Shown here piece by piece: positions 52,278-62,686 of a DNA stretch of 64,000 bases (positions are counted from its first letter, which is position 1; each line of letters opens with the position of its first letter). A program made the translations under genes and the position numbers. The stretch spans positions 3,968,001 through 4,032,000 of the forward strand of contig JBBCGH010000001.1 of assembly GCA_037200445.1 (NCBI GenBank), in the 5' to 3' direction. The DNA is from Alphaproteobacteria bacterium. Its GTDB lineage: Bacteria; Pseudomonadota; Alphaproteobacteria; Rhizobiales; Xanthobacteraceae. The notes beneath the pieces are model-generated. The model was not told where the DNA came from. It worked only from the letters and a program-made list of their open reading frames with translations, and did not search any database.

Positions 52278-53795
52278 TCACATCACAGCGCCGATCTGCC
52301 ACGGCACGAACTCGGCGTCGCCGTAGCCCAGATCTTCCGATTTGGTGTGCGCACCGGACGCGACCGCGAGCACCTTCTTGAAAATCTCCTGGCCCTTGTC
52401 GGCGACCGAGACGCCGTCGAGGATTTCGCCGCAGTTGATGTCCATGTCGTCGATCATGCTCGCATAGACCTGACTGTTGGTCGCGAGCTTGACCGAGGGC
52501 GTCGGCTTGCAGCCGAAGGCGGAACCGCGCCCCGTCGTGAAGCACATGACGTTCGCGCCACCGGCCACCTGCCCGGTCGCGCCGACCGGGTCGTAGCCCG
52601 GCGTATCCATGAACACGAAGCCCTTCTCCTTCACGGGCTCGGCGTATTCGTAGACTGCGCGCATCGTCGTCGTGCCGCCCTTCGCGGCAGCGCCGAGCGA
52701 TTTTTCCAGGATGGTGGTGAGCCCGCCCGCCTTGTTGCCCGGCGAGGGATTGTTGTTCATCTCGCCACCGTTGCGCTCGCAGTACGCCTCCCACCACTTG
52801 ATACGCTCGACCAGCTTCTCGCCGACCGCGCGATTGACGGCGCGGCGCGTCAGCAGGTGCTCGGCGCCGTAGATTTCCGGCGTCTCGGAGAGGATCGCGG
52901 TGCCGCCGTGGCGCACCAGTTCGTCAACCGCGGCGCCGAGCGCAGGGTTCGCGGTGATCCCCGAATAGCCGTCCGAGCCGCCGCATTGCAGCGCGAGCGT
53001 CACCTCGGAGGCCGGCCGCGTCTCGCGCCTGGTGCGGGCCGCGATCGGGATCATCGCCTTGATGCGCTCGACGCCCTCCGCGACCGTCTTCTTGGTGCCG
53101 CCCGTCGCCTGAATGGTCATGGTCTGGAAGTGGTCGCCCTCGACCAGCCCGTACTCTTCCTTCATGCGGTCGATCTGGAACACCTCGCAGCCGAGACCGA
53201 CCATCAGCGCGCCGCCGAGGTTCGCATGCGTCGCGTAGCCCCACTGGGTCCGCCGCAGCACGTCGAAGCCCTCGCCGTAGGCCGCAAGCCCACAGCCGGT
53301 GCCGTGCACGAAGGCGACAACGCCGTCGATCTCGGGATGATCCGCGAGCACCCCGGAGCGCTCGACTTCGCGAGCAATGAAACGCGCCGCGGAGGCCGAG
53401 CAGTTCACCGAGGTGAGGATGCCGATATAGTTGCGCGTGCCGGTCTTGCCGCCGGGCCGCACGTAACCCTCGAACGTCTCGCGCAGCTCGGGCGGCAGCA
53501 CCTCGTCGTTCCTTGCGCCTTCGGCAAAGCGATAGTCGCGCGCGAAGTCATGCATCTCGACGTTCTGGGTGTGCACCCATTCGCCCGGCGCGATCGGTGT
53601 CGTGGCGAACCCGATGATCTGGTCGTACTTGCGTACCGGCTCGCCCTGGGCAATCGGCGCGACCGCCATCTTGTGCCCGCGCATGACCCGCACCTTCGCG
53701 GTCACGCCGGCCGCCGCGGCGCCCTCGGGGATCGGATCGACCGCCACCACGACGTTGTCATTCGGCGAAAGACGGACGGTACGCGGCGTGCTCAT
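52278..53795 (-). CDS. UxaA-family dehydratase (altronate/galactarate type)
   Basis: UxaA and GarD remove water from altronate or galactarate to give 2-keto-3-deoxy sugar acids. The 505-residue protein has the N-terminal SAF domain (about 1-80) and the large catalytic domain with FVHGTGCGLAAYGEGFDVLR, ALQCGGSDGYSGITANPALG, the segment NNNPSPGNKAGGLTTILEKS and the C-terminal MDINCGEILDG. The length fits the family. It is transcribed with the SDR gene upstream (11 bp gap) and the sugar ABC transporter, so the product of uptake likely enters here. The exact acid, and the later kinase and aldolase, are not in the window. Confidence 0.92.
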   Translation of the reverse strand: MSTPRTVRLSPNDNVVVAVDPIPEGAAAAGVTAKVRVMRGHKMAVAPIAQGEPVRKYDQIIGFATTPIAPGEWVHTQNVEMHDFARDYRFAEGARNDEVLPPELRETFEGYVRPGGKTGTRNYIGILTSVNCSASAARFIAREVERSGVLADHPEIDGVVAFVHGTGCGLAAYGEGFDVLRRTQWGYATHANLGGALMVGLGCEVFQIDRMKEEYGLVEGDHFQTMTIQATGGTKKTVAEGVERIKAMIPIAARTRRETRPASEVTLALQCGGSDGYSGITANPALGAAVDELVRHGGTAILSETPEIYGAEHLLTRRAVNRAVGEKLVERIKWWEAYCERNGGEMNNNPSPGNKAGGLTTILEKSLGAAAKGGTTTMRAVYEYAEPVKEKGFVFMDTPGYDPVGATGQVAGGANVMCFTTGRGSAFGCKPTPSVKLATNSQVYASMIDDMDINCGEILDGVSVADKGQEIFKKVLAVASGAHTKSEDLGYGDAEFVPWQIGAVM

Positions 53796-53806
53796 GATGA
53801 TGCTCG

Positions 53807-54577
53807 TCAGGTTCGGCTTGGCCCGACGCCGGCCGCGTGCGCGTAGCCGCGATTCCAGGTCGGCGATATGATCACTTCATTGACGCAGATCGTCGCCGGC
53901 TGCCTGGCAACATACACGATCAGGTTCGCCATATCTTCCGGCTGAATCATGCGGGCGCGCTCCTCGGCCGAGACGGGCTTCGGGCGCAGGTTGAGAATTG
54001 GGGTGGCAACTTCGGCCGGGCACAGGACGGTCGAGCGGATGCCGTTCTGAAACTCCTCCATGTTGATGGAGTAGCTCATCGCGACCACGCCGTGCTTGGC
54101 CGCCGCATAGCTCGAGCCCGAAACAAGACCGACAAAGCGGCCGGCCCACGAGGCCGTGTGGATCAGGAGCCCGTCCTTCTGCGGCCGCATGATCTCAAGC
54201 GCCGCGAGCGCGCAATAGAATGCGCCGTTGAGGTTCGCGTCGAGCATGTACCTGATGCGCTCGGGCGTGAGCTTCGACCATTGCCGGTCGGTGATGTTCG
54301 CGCCGGCATTGTTGACGAGAATGTCGAGCCGGCCGAACTCCTTCGCCACCACGCCGGCGATCTTTCCGGCGGCGTCCTGTTCCCCGAGATCTCCGGGGGC
54401 GACCAGCGCCCTGCCGCCCGCCTTCGCGATCCGGTCGGCTACCGCCTGCAGCGGCTCGCGCCGCCGGCCGGAGAGCACGACCGCCGCGCCTTCGCGCGCA
54501 AGTGCAAGCGCGGCAGCCTCGCCGATGCCACTGCCGGCGCCGGTCACCCAGACGACTTTTCCTTTGAGTTCAGTCAC
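53807..54577 (-). CDS. SDR family oxidoreductase
   Basis: The 256-residue SDR has VVWVTGAGSGIGEAAALALA, NNAG (about 88-91) and the SWAGRFVGLVSGSSYAAAKHG active-site segment (Ser, Tyr, Lys). It probably oxidises a hydroxyl of the imported sugar acid before dehydration. It starts at a GTG (54577) directly against the stop codon of the ABC ATPase gene, a tight coupling. The UxaA-family gene follows after 11 bp. The family is broad and the substrate unproven. Unlike the idnO-like SDR at 50315 it is clearly in the transporter operon. Confidence 0.87.
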   Translation of the reverse strand: MTELKGKVVWVTGAGSGIGEAAALALAREGAAVVLSGRRREPLQAVADRIAKAGGRALVAPGDLGEQDAAGKIAGVVAKEFGRLDILVNNAGANITDRQWSKLTPERIRYMLDANLNGAFYCALAALEIMRPQKDGLLIHTASWAGRFVGLVSGSSYAAAKHGVVAMSYSINMEEFQNGIRSTVLCPAEVATPILNLRPKPVSAEERARMIQPEDMANLIVYVARQPATICVNEVIISPTWNRGYAHAAGVGPSRT

Positions 54578-55675
<1,098 letters not shown>

Positions 55676-55702
55676 TGTACTTCCGTCCCCACTCGCTTTT
55701 CA

Positions 55703-55755
55703 TTGACGCGTTTTCTTGACGCGAACCGGTACCCACTTCGCTTAAAAACGCTTTA
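55703..55755. repeat. Palindromic repeat (ACGCGTTTTC...AAAAACGCT type)
   Basis: The element runs from GACGCGTTTTCTTGACGCG through AACCGGTACCCACTTCGCTT to AAAAACGCTTTA. The TAA of the permease gene (55753-55755) lies at its edge. It resembles a common Hyphomicrobiales repeat (the reverse strand reads AAAGCGTTTTT, then CGAAGTGGGTACCGG). It sits inside the ABC operon between permease and ATPase. Confidence 0.75.
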
Positions 55756-56667
55756 GCCCTTCGTGGCGCCGGCGGTCAGCCCGGCGATGTAATAGTCCAT
55801 CAGAAACGCGTAGATGATGAGCGGCGGCGCCGCGCCGAGCAGCGCGCCGGTCATGATCTGTCCCCAGTTGTAGACGTCGCCTCGGATCAGCGAGGTGATG
55901 ATGCCCACGGGGAGCACGAGCTGATCCGGCGACGTCGTGAACGCCAGCGGATAAAGGAACTGGGCCCAGCTCACCGTGAACGCGAAGATCGTCGCGGCGA
56001 TCAGCCCCGGCAGCGCCACCGGGATGAAGATCTTCAGCAGGATCTGCCGGTAGTTTGCGCCGTCCATCAGCGCGGCTTCGTCAAGCTCTTTGGGGATCGA
56101 CGCGAAGTAGCCGATCATGATCCAGGTCGCGAACGGCACCGTGAGTGTCGGATAGACGATCAGCAGCACCCACCACTTGTTGATGAGCTGGATGTCGGTC
56201 CAGTCGTTGAACACCGCGAACATCTTGAACAGCGGGATGAACAAGAGCGAGTCCGGCACGAGATACGTGAGGAATACGCCAGTCGCCAGCACGCCCGAAC
56301 CCCAGAAGCGCATGCGCGCGAGCGCGAAGGCCGCCGGCACGCTGATCAGCATCGTAATGCAGACGACAAAGATCGAGACGATCGCCGAATTGCGGAAGAA
56401 CGTGAGATACATGTTCGAGGTGAGCAGCTCGATGTAGTTCGACAGCGTCGGGTGGAAAACCCACCACGGATTGGTCGCCGCCGAAATCTCGGCACTGGTC
56501 TTGAGCGAGGTGATGAACATGTAGATCGGCGGCGTCAGGAAGAAGACCGCGAACAGCACGAGGAAGAAATAGGACCAGCGCAGCGCCCAGGCCCGGTCGC
56601 GGCTCATGCTGCCATAGCGCGGGCGCGTCGGCGCACCGCGATCGACTGCAACGTTTGCGGTGCTCAT
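55753..56667 (-). CDS. Carbohydrate ABC permease (MalG-like)
   Basis: The 304-residue protein has six transmembrane helices and the EAA loop (EELDEAALMDGANYRQILLK, about 210-229) of binding-protein-dependent permeases, the contact site for the ATPase. The N-terminal region is longer than usual and basic (TRPRYGSMSRDRAWALR). It starts at the ATG at 56667, sharing one base with the stop of the upstream permease gene. Together they form the heterodimeric channel. The TAA stop lies beside a palindromic repeat. Confidence 0.93.
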   Translation of the reverse strand: MSTANVAVDRGAPTRPRYGSMSRDRAWALRWSYFFLVLFAVFFLTPPIYMFITSLKTSAEISAATNPWWVFHPTLSNYIELLTSNMYLTFFRNSAIVSIFVVCITMLISVPAAFALARMRFWGSGVLATGVFLTYLVPDSLLFIPLFKMFAVFNDWTDIQLINKWWVLLIVYPTLTVPFATWIMIGYFASIPKELDEAALMDGANYRQILLKIFIPVALPGLIAATIFAFTVSWAQFLYPLAFTTSPDQLVLPVGIITSLIRGDVYNWGQIMTGALLGAAPPLIIYAFLMDYYIAGLTAGATKG

Positions 56668-57599
56668 TATGCTTCATTCCCCCGGCGGTGGATGTCGCGC
56701 AAAATGAAGATCGCGCAGACCGCGAGGATCGGGAACATGAACAGCGACACGCTCGCGCCGAGCGGAATATCGCCGCCCTGAATGCCGAGCCGGAACGCCC
56801 AGGTGGCGAAGACATGGGTCTTGTCGATCGGACCACCCGCGGTGAGCACCTGCACGATGTCGAAGTTTGCGAAGGTGACAATGGTGGAGAACAGCACCGT
56901 GATCGCGATGATATTGCGCATCATCGGCAGCGTCACGAACCAGATGCGCTGCCACCAATTCGCGCCGTCGATCTCGGCTGCTTCGTAGAGTTGTTCGGGC
57001 ACCGATTTCAGTGCCGCCAGATACATGATGAGAAAGAACGGCGCGCCGTACCACACGTTGATGAGGATCACCGAGAACCGTGCCCAGTAGGCGTCGCCGG
57101 TCCAGGGGATGGCCGGCAGCCCAAGATGCACGAATATCCAGTTGAACGCCGAGTAGGAAGGATCGAACAGCCACAGCCATGCAAGCGTGCTCATCGCGGG
57201 CGGGATAACCCACGGAATCAGCAGCACGCCGCGCCAGCGGCGCTGCTTGTTGGCCGGCACGTTGTGCACGAAATGCGCGACGATGAAGCCGATCAGCGCT
57301 TTGAAGATCACGGCCGTGATGGCGAAGATGCAGGACTGCTGCACCACCATCCAGAACGTTTCGCGCTTGAACAGGAAGGTGAAGTTCGACAGGCCGACGA
57401 AGCGCTGCATCGACTTGTTCAGCATCGCGAGATGCATCGCATAGCCGGCCGGATACAGAACGAGGCCGAAGATCAGGACGATCAGCGGCAGCGCCATGAA
57501 GAATGCAATCGTCGACTTGCGCTGGAAGAAGTGGCGCCTGCTGACTTTTCGTCGTGGCGTGCTGAGTTCGCGGACGTCACCGATTGCGGCGTCGACCAT
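56667..57599 (-). CDS. Carbohydrate ABC permease (MalF-like)
   Basis: The 310-residue protein has six transmembrane helices after a cytoplasmic N-terminus, with the permease EAA loop EQLYEAAEIDGANWWQRIWF (about 215-234). It forms the channel with the MalG-like protein encoded next. The start is the ATG at 57599; the binding-protein gene lies 122 bp upstream on the same strand, so this gene is probably read through from it. Family assignment is secure; the sugar or sugar acid is unknown. Confidence 0.93.
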   Translation of the reverse strand: MVDAAIGDVRELSTPRRKVSRRHFFQRKSTIAFFMALPLIVLIFGLVLYPAGYAMHLAMLNKSMQRFVGLSNFTFLFKRETFWMVVQQSCIFAITAVIFKALIGFIVAHFVHNVPANKQRRWRGVLLIPWVIPPAMSTLAWLWLFDPSYSAFNWIFVHLGLPAIPWTGDAYWARFSVILINVWYGAPFFLIMYLAALKSVPEQLYEAAEIDGANWWQRIWFVTLPMMRNIIAITVLFSTIVTFANFDIVQVLTAGGPIDKTHVFATWAFRLGIQGGDIPLGASVSLFMFPILAVCAIFILRDIHRRGNEA

Positions 57600-57721
57600 C
57601 TTGTCCCTCTCGTCTCCCGCCGAGCTGTGTCGGCTTCCGGCCGGTTTAAATCCGGCTCTCTATGCATGCGTGCGGGCGCGACTGGCGCGCCCGCACATTC
57701 TCATCAGAACTGCGGACGCAC

Positions 57722-59059
57722 TCAAGTCCGCATGAAGCCTTCGACCTCGCCCTCGGCCCAGGCCAGCGTCTTTTCCATCGCCTCGCCCTGCAGATGACGG
57801 ACGATCATCTTGGTATGGATCGCCTGGGTATAGATCTGGTGCGCGATCTTGGGCGGAGCCGGAGCCGCAGTCACCGACAGGGTCTGGTGGTTGTACGGGT
57901 TGGGGTAGTGATAGAGGCTGCCCTTCGGCGGTCCTTCCTCGGCCCAGGTCTTGAAGGTCGTGAAGCTCGCAAACGACGGCAGATCGTAGCCGCCGCTCGC
58001 CGCCACCATCTTCTCAGCCGCATCCTTCTGCGAGAGCGCGGTGAGCAGGCTCTTGGCCGCCGGAATGTTCTTCGAGAAGTTCCAGATACCCCAGAAGTAC
58101 GGCAGGAACGGTGCGAAACGGCCCTTCGGGCCCACCGGGAAGCCGTGCGTCCAGCATTGCTCCGCAACCTGCGGCGCGTCGCGCTTGGCAACCGCCCAGG
58201 CGCTCGGCGGGTTCATGATCAGGGCGCCGCGGCCGGACACCAGCCACTTGTTGTTGGAGGCGTCGTCCCAGGCCGGGGCATCCGGCGGGTAGAACTTCGC
58301 GAGCTTCACCGAGTACTCGAGCGCCTTGCGCACCTCGTCGGTCTTCACCGTGATGTCGCCCTTGGCGTTGACGAGAAACGCGCCATGCGCGTTGAACCAG
58401 GCACCAGCCGTATCGACCGAGTCGGTCGTCTGCCCGAGGCCGATGCCGAACGCGAAGCCGGCCTTGTGACACGCTTCGGCCGCCTTGAGGAACGTGTCGA
58501 AGTTCCAGCTGTCGGCCTTCGGCGGCGCGCCGGCGGGATAGAGCGCCTGCACATCGATGCCGGCATGCTGCTTCATCAGGTCGATGCGCGAGCACGGGCC
58601 CTTGATCTGCGAGCCGATCGTGGCCGGCACCGCAAGCCACTTGTTGTTGGCCTTGCCGAGGTAGGTGACCGTGTCGTTCACGGCGCCGTTCTGCTTGATC
58701 AGCGGCTCCATGATGTCGGTCACGTCGACGAGCTGCTCCTGATAAGCGTGGGGATACCAGGTCGGGAACGCGAGGATGTCGTGACCCGACTTGCCCTGTG
58801 CTTCGGCCGCGATGGTGATGAGGTTCTTGTCGCCCTGCGACGTGATGTAGTCGATCTGAACTTCGACTTTCTCCTTGGCGGCCCACTCTTCGATGAGCGC
58901 CTTGGAGGTGTTGTTGGCACCGGGAACCCAGTGATCCCAGAGGCCAAGCGAAAGCTTGCCGGCCGCGTGGGCGCCGCGCACGTAAGGTGCGGCGACGAGT
59001 GCCGTAGTGGCGAGAGCCGCCGTCTTTAGCGCGCTTCGCCGTGTCAGTCCTGAGCGCAT
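57722..59059 (-). CDS. ABC sugar-binding protein, family 1 (copy 1)
   Basis: This periplasmic protein would capture the ligand for the permease pair. The 445-residue product has a twin-arginine leader (LTRRSALKTAALATTALVAA) and family-1 segments, including LGLWDHWVPGANNTSKALIE and PYFWGIWNFSKNIPAAKSLL. The start is the ATG at 59059, preceded by GGGAGAG; the longer frame is unlikely. It is closely similar over its whole length to the protein encoded at 59280-60611. It lies nearest the permease genes and is the likely working partner. Its upstream region shares a promoter block with the other copy. Confidence 0.93.
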   Translation of the reverse strand: MRSGLTRRSALKTAALATTALVAAPYVRGAHAAGKLSLGLWDHWVPGANNTSKALIEEWAAKEKVEVQIDYITSQGDKNLITIAAEAQGKSGHDILAFPTWYPHAYQEQLVDVTDIMEPLIKQNGAVNDTVTYLGKANNKWLAVPATIGSQIKGPCSRIDLMKQHAGIDVQALYPAGAPPKADSWNFDTFLKAAEACHKAGFAFGIGLGQTTDSVDTAGAWFNAHGAFLVNAKGDITVKTDEVRKALEYSVKLAKFYPPDAPAWDDASNNKWLVSGRGALIMNPPSAWAVAKRDAPQVAEQCWTHGFPVGPKGRFAPFLPYFWGIWNFSKNIPAAKSLLTALSQKDAAEKMVAASGGYDLPSFASFTTFKTWAEEGPPKGSLYHYPNPYNHQTLSVTAAPAPPKIAHQIYTQAIHTKMIVRHLQGEAMEKTLAWAEGEVEGFMRT

Positions 59060-59111
59060 CGAGTTTCTCTCCCTTCGAATAGCCCGTTCGTACCGTCGGA
59101 ATTTTTCTTCG

Positions 59112-59145
59112 TTCGACGATACGAAACCTATACACCAACATGTTG
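59112..59145 (-). promoter_or_regulatory. Putative promoter/operator block of binding-protein copy 1
   Basis: TTCGACGATACGAA (59112-59125) lies 53-66 bp before the ATG, at the same distance as its counterpart at 60663 before copy 2. Next to it is CAACATGTTG (59136-59145), a perfect palindrome sharing the AACATGTT core with the site in front of the GntR gene. A role as operator or promoter is inferred. Confidence 0.5.
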
Positions 59146-59166
59146 CGGGGCGGCTAGCCGCCCCGC
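59145..59166. other. 22-bp perfect palindrome between the two binding-protein genes
   Basis: The 11-bp arms read GCGGGGCGGCT and AGCCGCCCCGC with no loop bases between, centred on CTAG. No T-run follows on either strand. It may be a protein-binding site or form an mRNA hairpin that limits read-through from copy 2 into copy 1. Confidence 0.6.
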
Positions 59167-59279
59167 TGAATAGCTGCCCCAAGCAAATCCGGCCGCCCGC
59201 CAAGGCGTTACGCCTTCAAGACCGAGGCCAAATGTCCCTGGGCGGTTGCCTTTTATTTGGTCACGCCCGCGGGCTCGCC

Positions 59280-60611
59280 TCAAGTCCGCATGAAGCCTTC
59301 GACCTCGCTTTCGGCCCAGGCGAGCGTTTTCTCCATCGGCTCGCCCTGCATGTAGCGGACGATCATCTTGGTCTGCAGGCCTTCAGTGTAGATCTGATAC
59401 GCGATCTTGGGCGGCGCCGGAGCCGCCGAAATCGACAGGACCTGATGATTGTAGGGATTGGGGTAGTGGTAGAGGGTGCCCTTGGGCGGGCCTTCCTCGG
59501 CCCAGGTCTTGAAGTTGGTGAAGCTCGCGAACGACGGCAGATCGTAGCCGCCGCTTGCCGCCACCATCTTCTCGGCCGCCGAGCGCGTCGACAGATGCAC
59601 CAGCAGGCTCTTCGCCGCCGGAACGTTCTTCGAGAAGTTCCAGATGCCCCAGAAGTACGGCAGGAACGGCGCGAAACGGCCCTTCGGTCCGGCCGGGAAG
59701 CCATGCGTCCAGAGCTGCTCGGCGATCTGCGGCGCATCGCGCTTGGCGACCGCCCAGGCGCTGGGCGGATTCATGATGTGCGCGCCGCGGCCTGACACCA
59801 GCCACTTGTTGTTCGACGCATCATCCCATGCCGGGATATCGGAGGGCATGAAGGAGGCAAGCTTCTTGTAGAAGTCGAGCGCCTGCCGCACCGCGTCGGT
59901 CTTGACCGTGATGTTGCCTTTGGCATCGACGAGCGACGCACCGAAGGCGTGGAAGAATGCGCCGGCGCTGTCGACCGAGTCCGCGGTCGTGCCGAGACCG
60001 ATCCCGAACGGGACGCCGGCCTTGTGGCAGGCTTCCGCGGCCTTGAGGAACGTGTCCAGCGTCCAGTTGTCGGCTTTCGGCGCCGCGCCTGCCGGATACA
60101 TTTCCAAAAGATCGATCCCGGCGTGCTTCTTGAACAGGTCGATGCGCGAGCACGGTCCCTTGATTTGCGAACCGACAGTTGCCGGCACCGCAAGCCACTT
60201 GCCGTCCTTCTGACCGAGATAGGTCACGGTCGGATTGACCGCCCCGTTTTGCCTGATCAACTCGTCCATGATGTCGTTGACCGGCTCGAGGCTCTCGGCA
60301 TGGCCGTGCGGCTGCCATGAGGGGAATGCGAAAATATCGTGACCGGAGCGCGCCTGCGATTCCGCCGCGATAGTGATCAGGTTCTTCATGCCCTGCGACG
60401 GGATGTAGTCGATCGTGACGTCGACCTTTTCCCTCGCGGCCCATTCCTCGACGAGTTTCTTGGTCGCACCGTTGGCCGTGGGCACCCAGTGATCCCAGAA
60501 GCCGATCGCGAGCTTGCCGGCGGCGTGAGCACCTCGGACGTAGGGTGCGGCAATGAGAGCTGTGGTCGCGAGCGCGCCCTTGAGCGCGGCGCGCCGAGAG
60601 ACTGGGCGCAT
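59280..60611 (-). CDS. ABC sugar-binding protein, family 1 (copy 2)
   Basis: This 443-residue protein is a paralogue of the one at 57722-59059, with a twin-arginine leader (VSRRAALKGALATTALIAAP) and closely matching segments throughout (IGFWDHWVPTANGATKKLVE, PYFWGIWNFSKNVPAAKSLL). GGGAGGA precedes the ATG at 60611. It is first in the minus-strand run and divergent from the GntR gene. Its own promoter block lies at 60663. The two copies probably serve the same permease with different ligands or expression. No second permease set is present. Confidence 0.93.
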   Translation of the reverse strand: MRPVSRRAALKGALATTALIAAPYVRGAHAAGKLAIGFWDHWVPTANGATKKLVEEWAAREKVDVTIDYIPSQGMKNLITIAAESQARSGHDIFAFPSWQPHGHAESLEPVNDIMDELIRQNGAVNPTVTYLGQKDGKWLAVPATVGSQIKGPCSRIDLFKKHAGIDLLEMYPAGAAPKADNWTLDTFLKAAEACHKAGVPFGIGLGTTADSVDSAGAFFHAFGASLVDAKGNITVKTDAVRQALDFYKKLASFMPSDIPAWDDASNNKWLVSGRGAHIMNPPSAWAVAKRDAPQIAEQLWTHGFPAGPKGRFAPFLPYFWGIWNFSKNVPAAKSLLVHLSTRSAAEKMVAASGGYDLPSFASFTNFKTWAEEGPPKGTLYHYPNPYNHQVLSISAAPAPPKIAYQIYTEGLQTKMIVRYMQGEPMEKTLAWAESEVEGFMRT

Positions 60612-60662
60612 CGAAATCCTCCCTTTCGAATGCTCGATATGGTCGCCGTGTTGTTGGTTTTG

Positions 60663-60677
60663 TTCGACGATGTCGAA
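60663..60677 (-). promoter_or_regulatory. Putative operator TTCGAC-N3-GTCGAA before binding-protein copy 2
   Basis: TTCGACGATGTCGAA is a perfect 6-bp inverted repeat with a 3-bp spacer, 52-66 bp before the ATG at 60611. A near copy with one base missing lies at 59112 before copy 1, and the adjoining CCTACAC-like bases are shared. It may bind the GntR regulator or another factor. Confidence 0.5.
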
Positions 60678-60812
60678 AACCCTACACTACCTGGGGTACC
60701 CGGCCTAGGCGGCGATCCGAAGCACCCTCAATCTCCTGCCCCGGAATCGCTGGGGTTAAAGCAGCGCGAACACGCGGGCGATAGAGCGGCTTGATGATAC
60801 CGCCTCGGCCGC

Positions 60813-60824
60813 CTAACATGTTAG
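60813..60824 (+). promoter_or_regulatory. Putative GntR operator CTAACATGTTAG
   Basis: A perfect 12-bp palindrome ends two bases before the gntR-type ATG at 60826. The core AACATGTT recurs at 59137-59144 before binding-protein copy 1. Its position suits autorepression of the regulator and control of the divergent transporter genes. This is inference from symmetry and place. Confidence 0.5.
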
Positions 60825-60825
60825 A

Positions 60826-61563
60826 ATGGCGACCGCGACCCGCAAAGCGCCCTATGCATTTCTCCCCCTTCTGCCGCGGCAGGGGCGCGGCGGCACTGTG
60901 CAGCGCGTCCAGGACGTCATTCGCGGCGCGATCGTTCGGCTTGAGCTCCCACCCGGAACCGCGATCGACAAGGCCGCGCTGTGCGCACGCCTCGGCGTCT
61001 CGCGCTTCCCGGTGTCGGAGGCGCTCGGACGGCTTGCCGCCGAAGGATTGGTCGAGGTGCTGCCACAGCGTGGCACCCGTGTTGCACGCATCGATCTCGC
61101 CGATTGCCGGCAGGCGATGTTCATCCGCCGTGCGCTTGAGATCGAAACGGTGCGCGCGGTCGCGCCGCGCGCCGACGCGGGGCTTCTCGCCGCGCTCGAC
61201 CGGAACCTGCGCGAGCAGGACGGCGCGCTCGGGGCCGACGACGTCAACCGCTTCCATCAGCTCGACCTTGAAATGCATGAGCTCCTGCTCGGCTTTCTCG
61301 GATACGAGCGGGTGAAGCATACGGTCGAGGCTGCGCGTGCGAACCTCGACCGGGCGCGGCTGTTCATGTGCACCCCGGCGCGGCAGGCCTCGACGTCCGG
61401 TGAGCACGGGGCAATCGTTGCGGCCTTGAAGAAACGCGATCCCGACGCAGCGGCTGCGGCCATGGAAGCTCATCTCGACGCCGTCATGGCGGAACTGCTC
61501 AGTGTCGCCGAACGCAATCCGGATGCCATCGCGGCCCCGGCAGGCGCGACCGCCGCGGCCTGA
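60826..61563 (+). CDS. GntR-family transcriptional regulator (FadR/FCD type)
   Basis: The 245-residue protein has the winged-helix DNA-binding domain (about 28-90, with DVIRGAIVRLELPPGTAIDK, the recognition segment LGVSRFPVSEALGRLAAEGL and VEVLPQRGTRVARI) and the all-helical FCD ligand domain (about 100-230, metal/ligand-binding His in FHQLDLEMHELLL and SGEHGAIVAAL). FCD regulators typically sense sugar acids or other carboxylates and repress nearby uptake and catabolic genes. It is divergent from the ABC locus with 214 bp between, and a palindrome sits just before its start. It therefore most likely controls that locus, with a sugar acid as inducer. Confidence 0.93.
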   Translation: MATATRKAPYAFLPLLPRQGRGGTVQRVQDVIRGAIVRLELPPGTAIDKAALCARLGVSRFPVSEALGRLAAEGLVEVLPQRGTRVARIDLADCRQAMFIRRALEIETVRAVAPRADAGLLAALDRNLREQDGALGADDVNRFHQLDLEMHELLLGFLGYERVKHTVEAARANLDRARLFMCTPARQASTSGEHGAIVAALKKRDPDAAAAAMEAHLDAVMAELLSVAERNPDAIAAPAGATAAA

Positions 61564-61686
61564 CGCTGTCCGGCAAACCTTCCGAAGTCATTGGAACCAA
61601 ACCGGATCGGTTATGGTTTACGGCCCGTTAACGGCCTTCTTGCAGGATGGCCGTGCGGGCCGGGGCCGGCATTCGGGAGTTTCTTC

Positions 61687-61920
61687 ATGTTGTTGCATCC
61701 GCTTTCTCCGGCCGACGCTCCGCCGCTTGGCGACATGCCGCTGGCGCCGTTCGCCATGACCAAGCGTACCGAGGCGGATCTGGCTCAGGCGATGGTGGAA
61801 CACCTGAAGGAGGCTGCACCCGCTTCCGGCTCCGAGGCGCTGGACGTCCTGCGGCGCGCCTTTCCGGACACCCCCCTGAGCGCGCGGGTCACCGCCTTCG
61901 CCTCGCTGATGCGGCGGTAG
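61687..61920 (+). CDS. Small hypothetical protein (77 aa)
   Basis: The ATG at 61687 follows GGGAG with suitable spacing and gives a 77-residue protein starting MLLHPLSPADAPPLGDMPLA. It has a helical C-terminal part (ADLAQAMVEHLKEAAPASGS, ALDVLRRAFPDTPLSARVTA). No signal peptide, membrane helix or known motif is seen. The frame is open upstream to 61591, but that part resembles non-coding sequence. The stop is followed at once by a palindromic repeat. I do not recognise the family; composition and ribosome-binding site support a real gene. Confidence 0.65.
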   Translation: MLLHPLSPADAPPLGDMPLAPFAMTKRTEADLAQAMVEHLKEAAPASGSEALDVLRRAFPDTPLSARVTAFASLMRR

Positions 61921-61968
61921 CGCGTGATCCCGAAAAGTGGGAACCGGTTTTCCGACAAGATCACGCGC
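61921..61968. repeat. Palindromic repeat, copy of the 35078 element
   Basis: CGCGTGATCCCGAAAAGTGG through AACCGGTTTTCCGACAAGAT to CACGCGC has 9-10 bp outer arms and an inner CCGAAAAGTGG/CCGGTTTTCCG pair. It matches the 35078-35126 element in layout. It lies between the convergent small hypothetical gene and livF. Confidence 0.8.
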
Positions 61969-61979
61969 AGACCAAGGGT

Positions 61980-62684
<705 letters not shown>

Positions 62685-62686
62685 GC

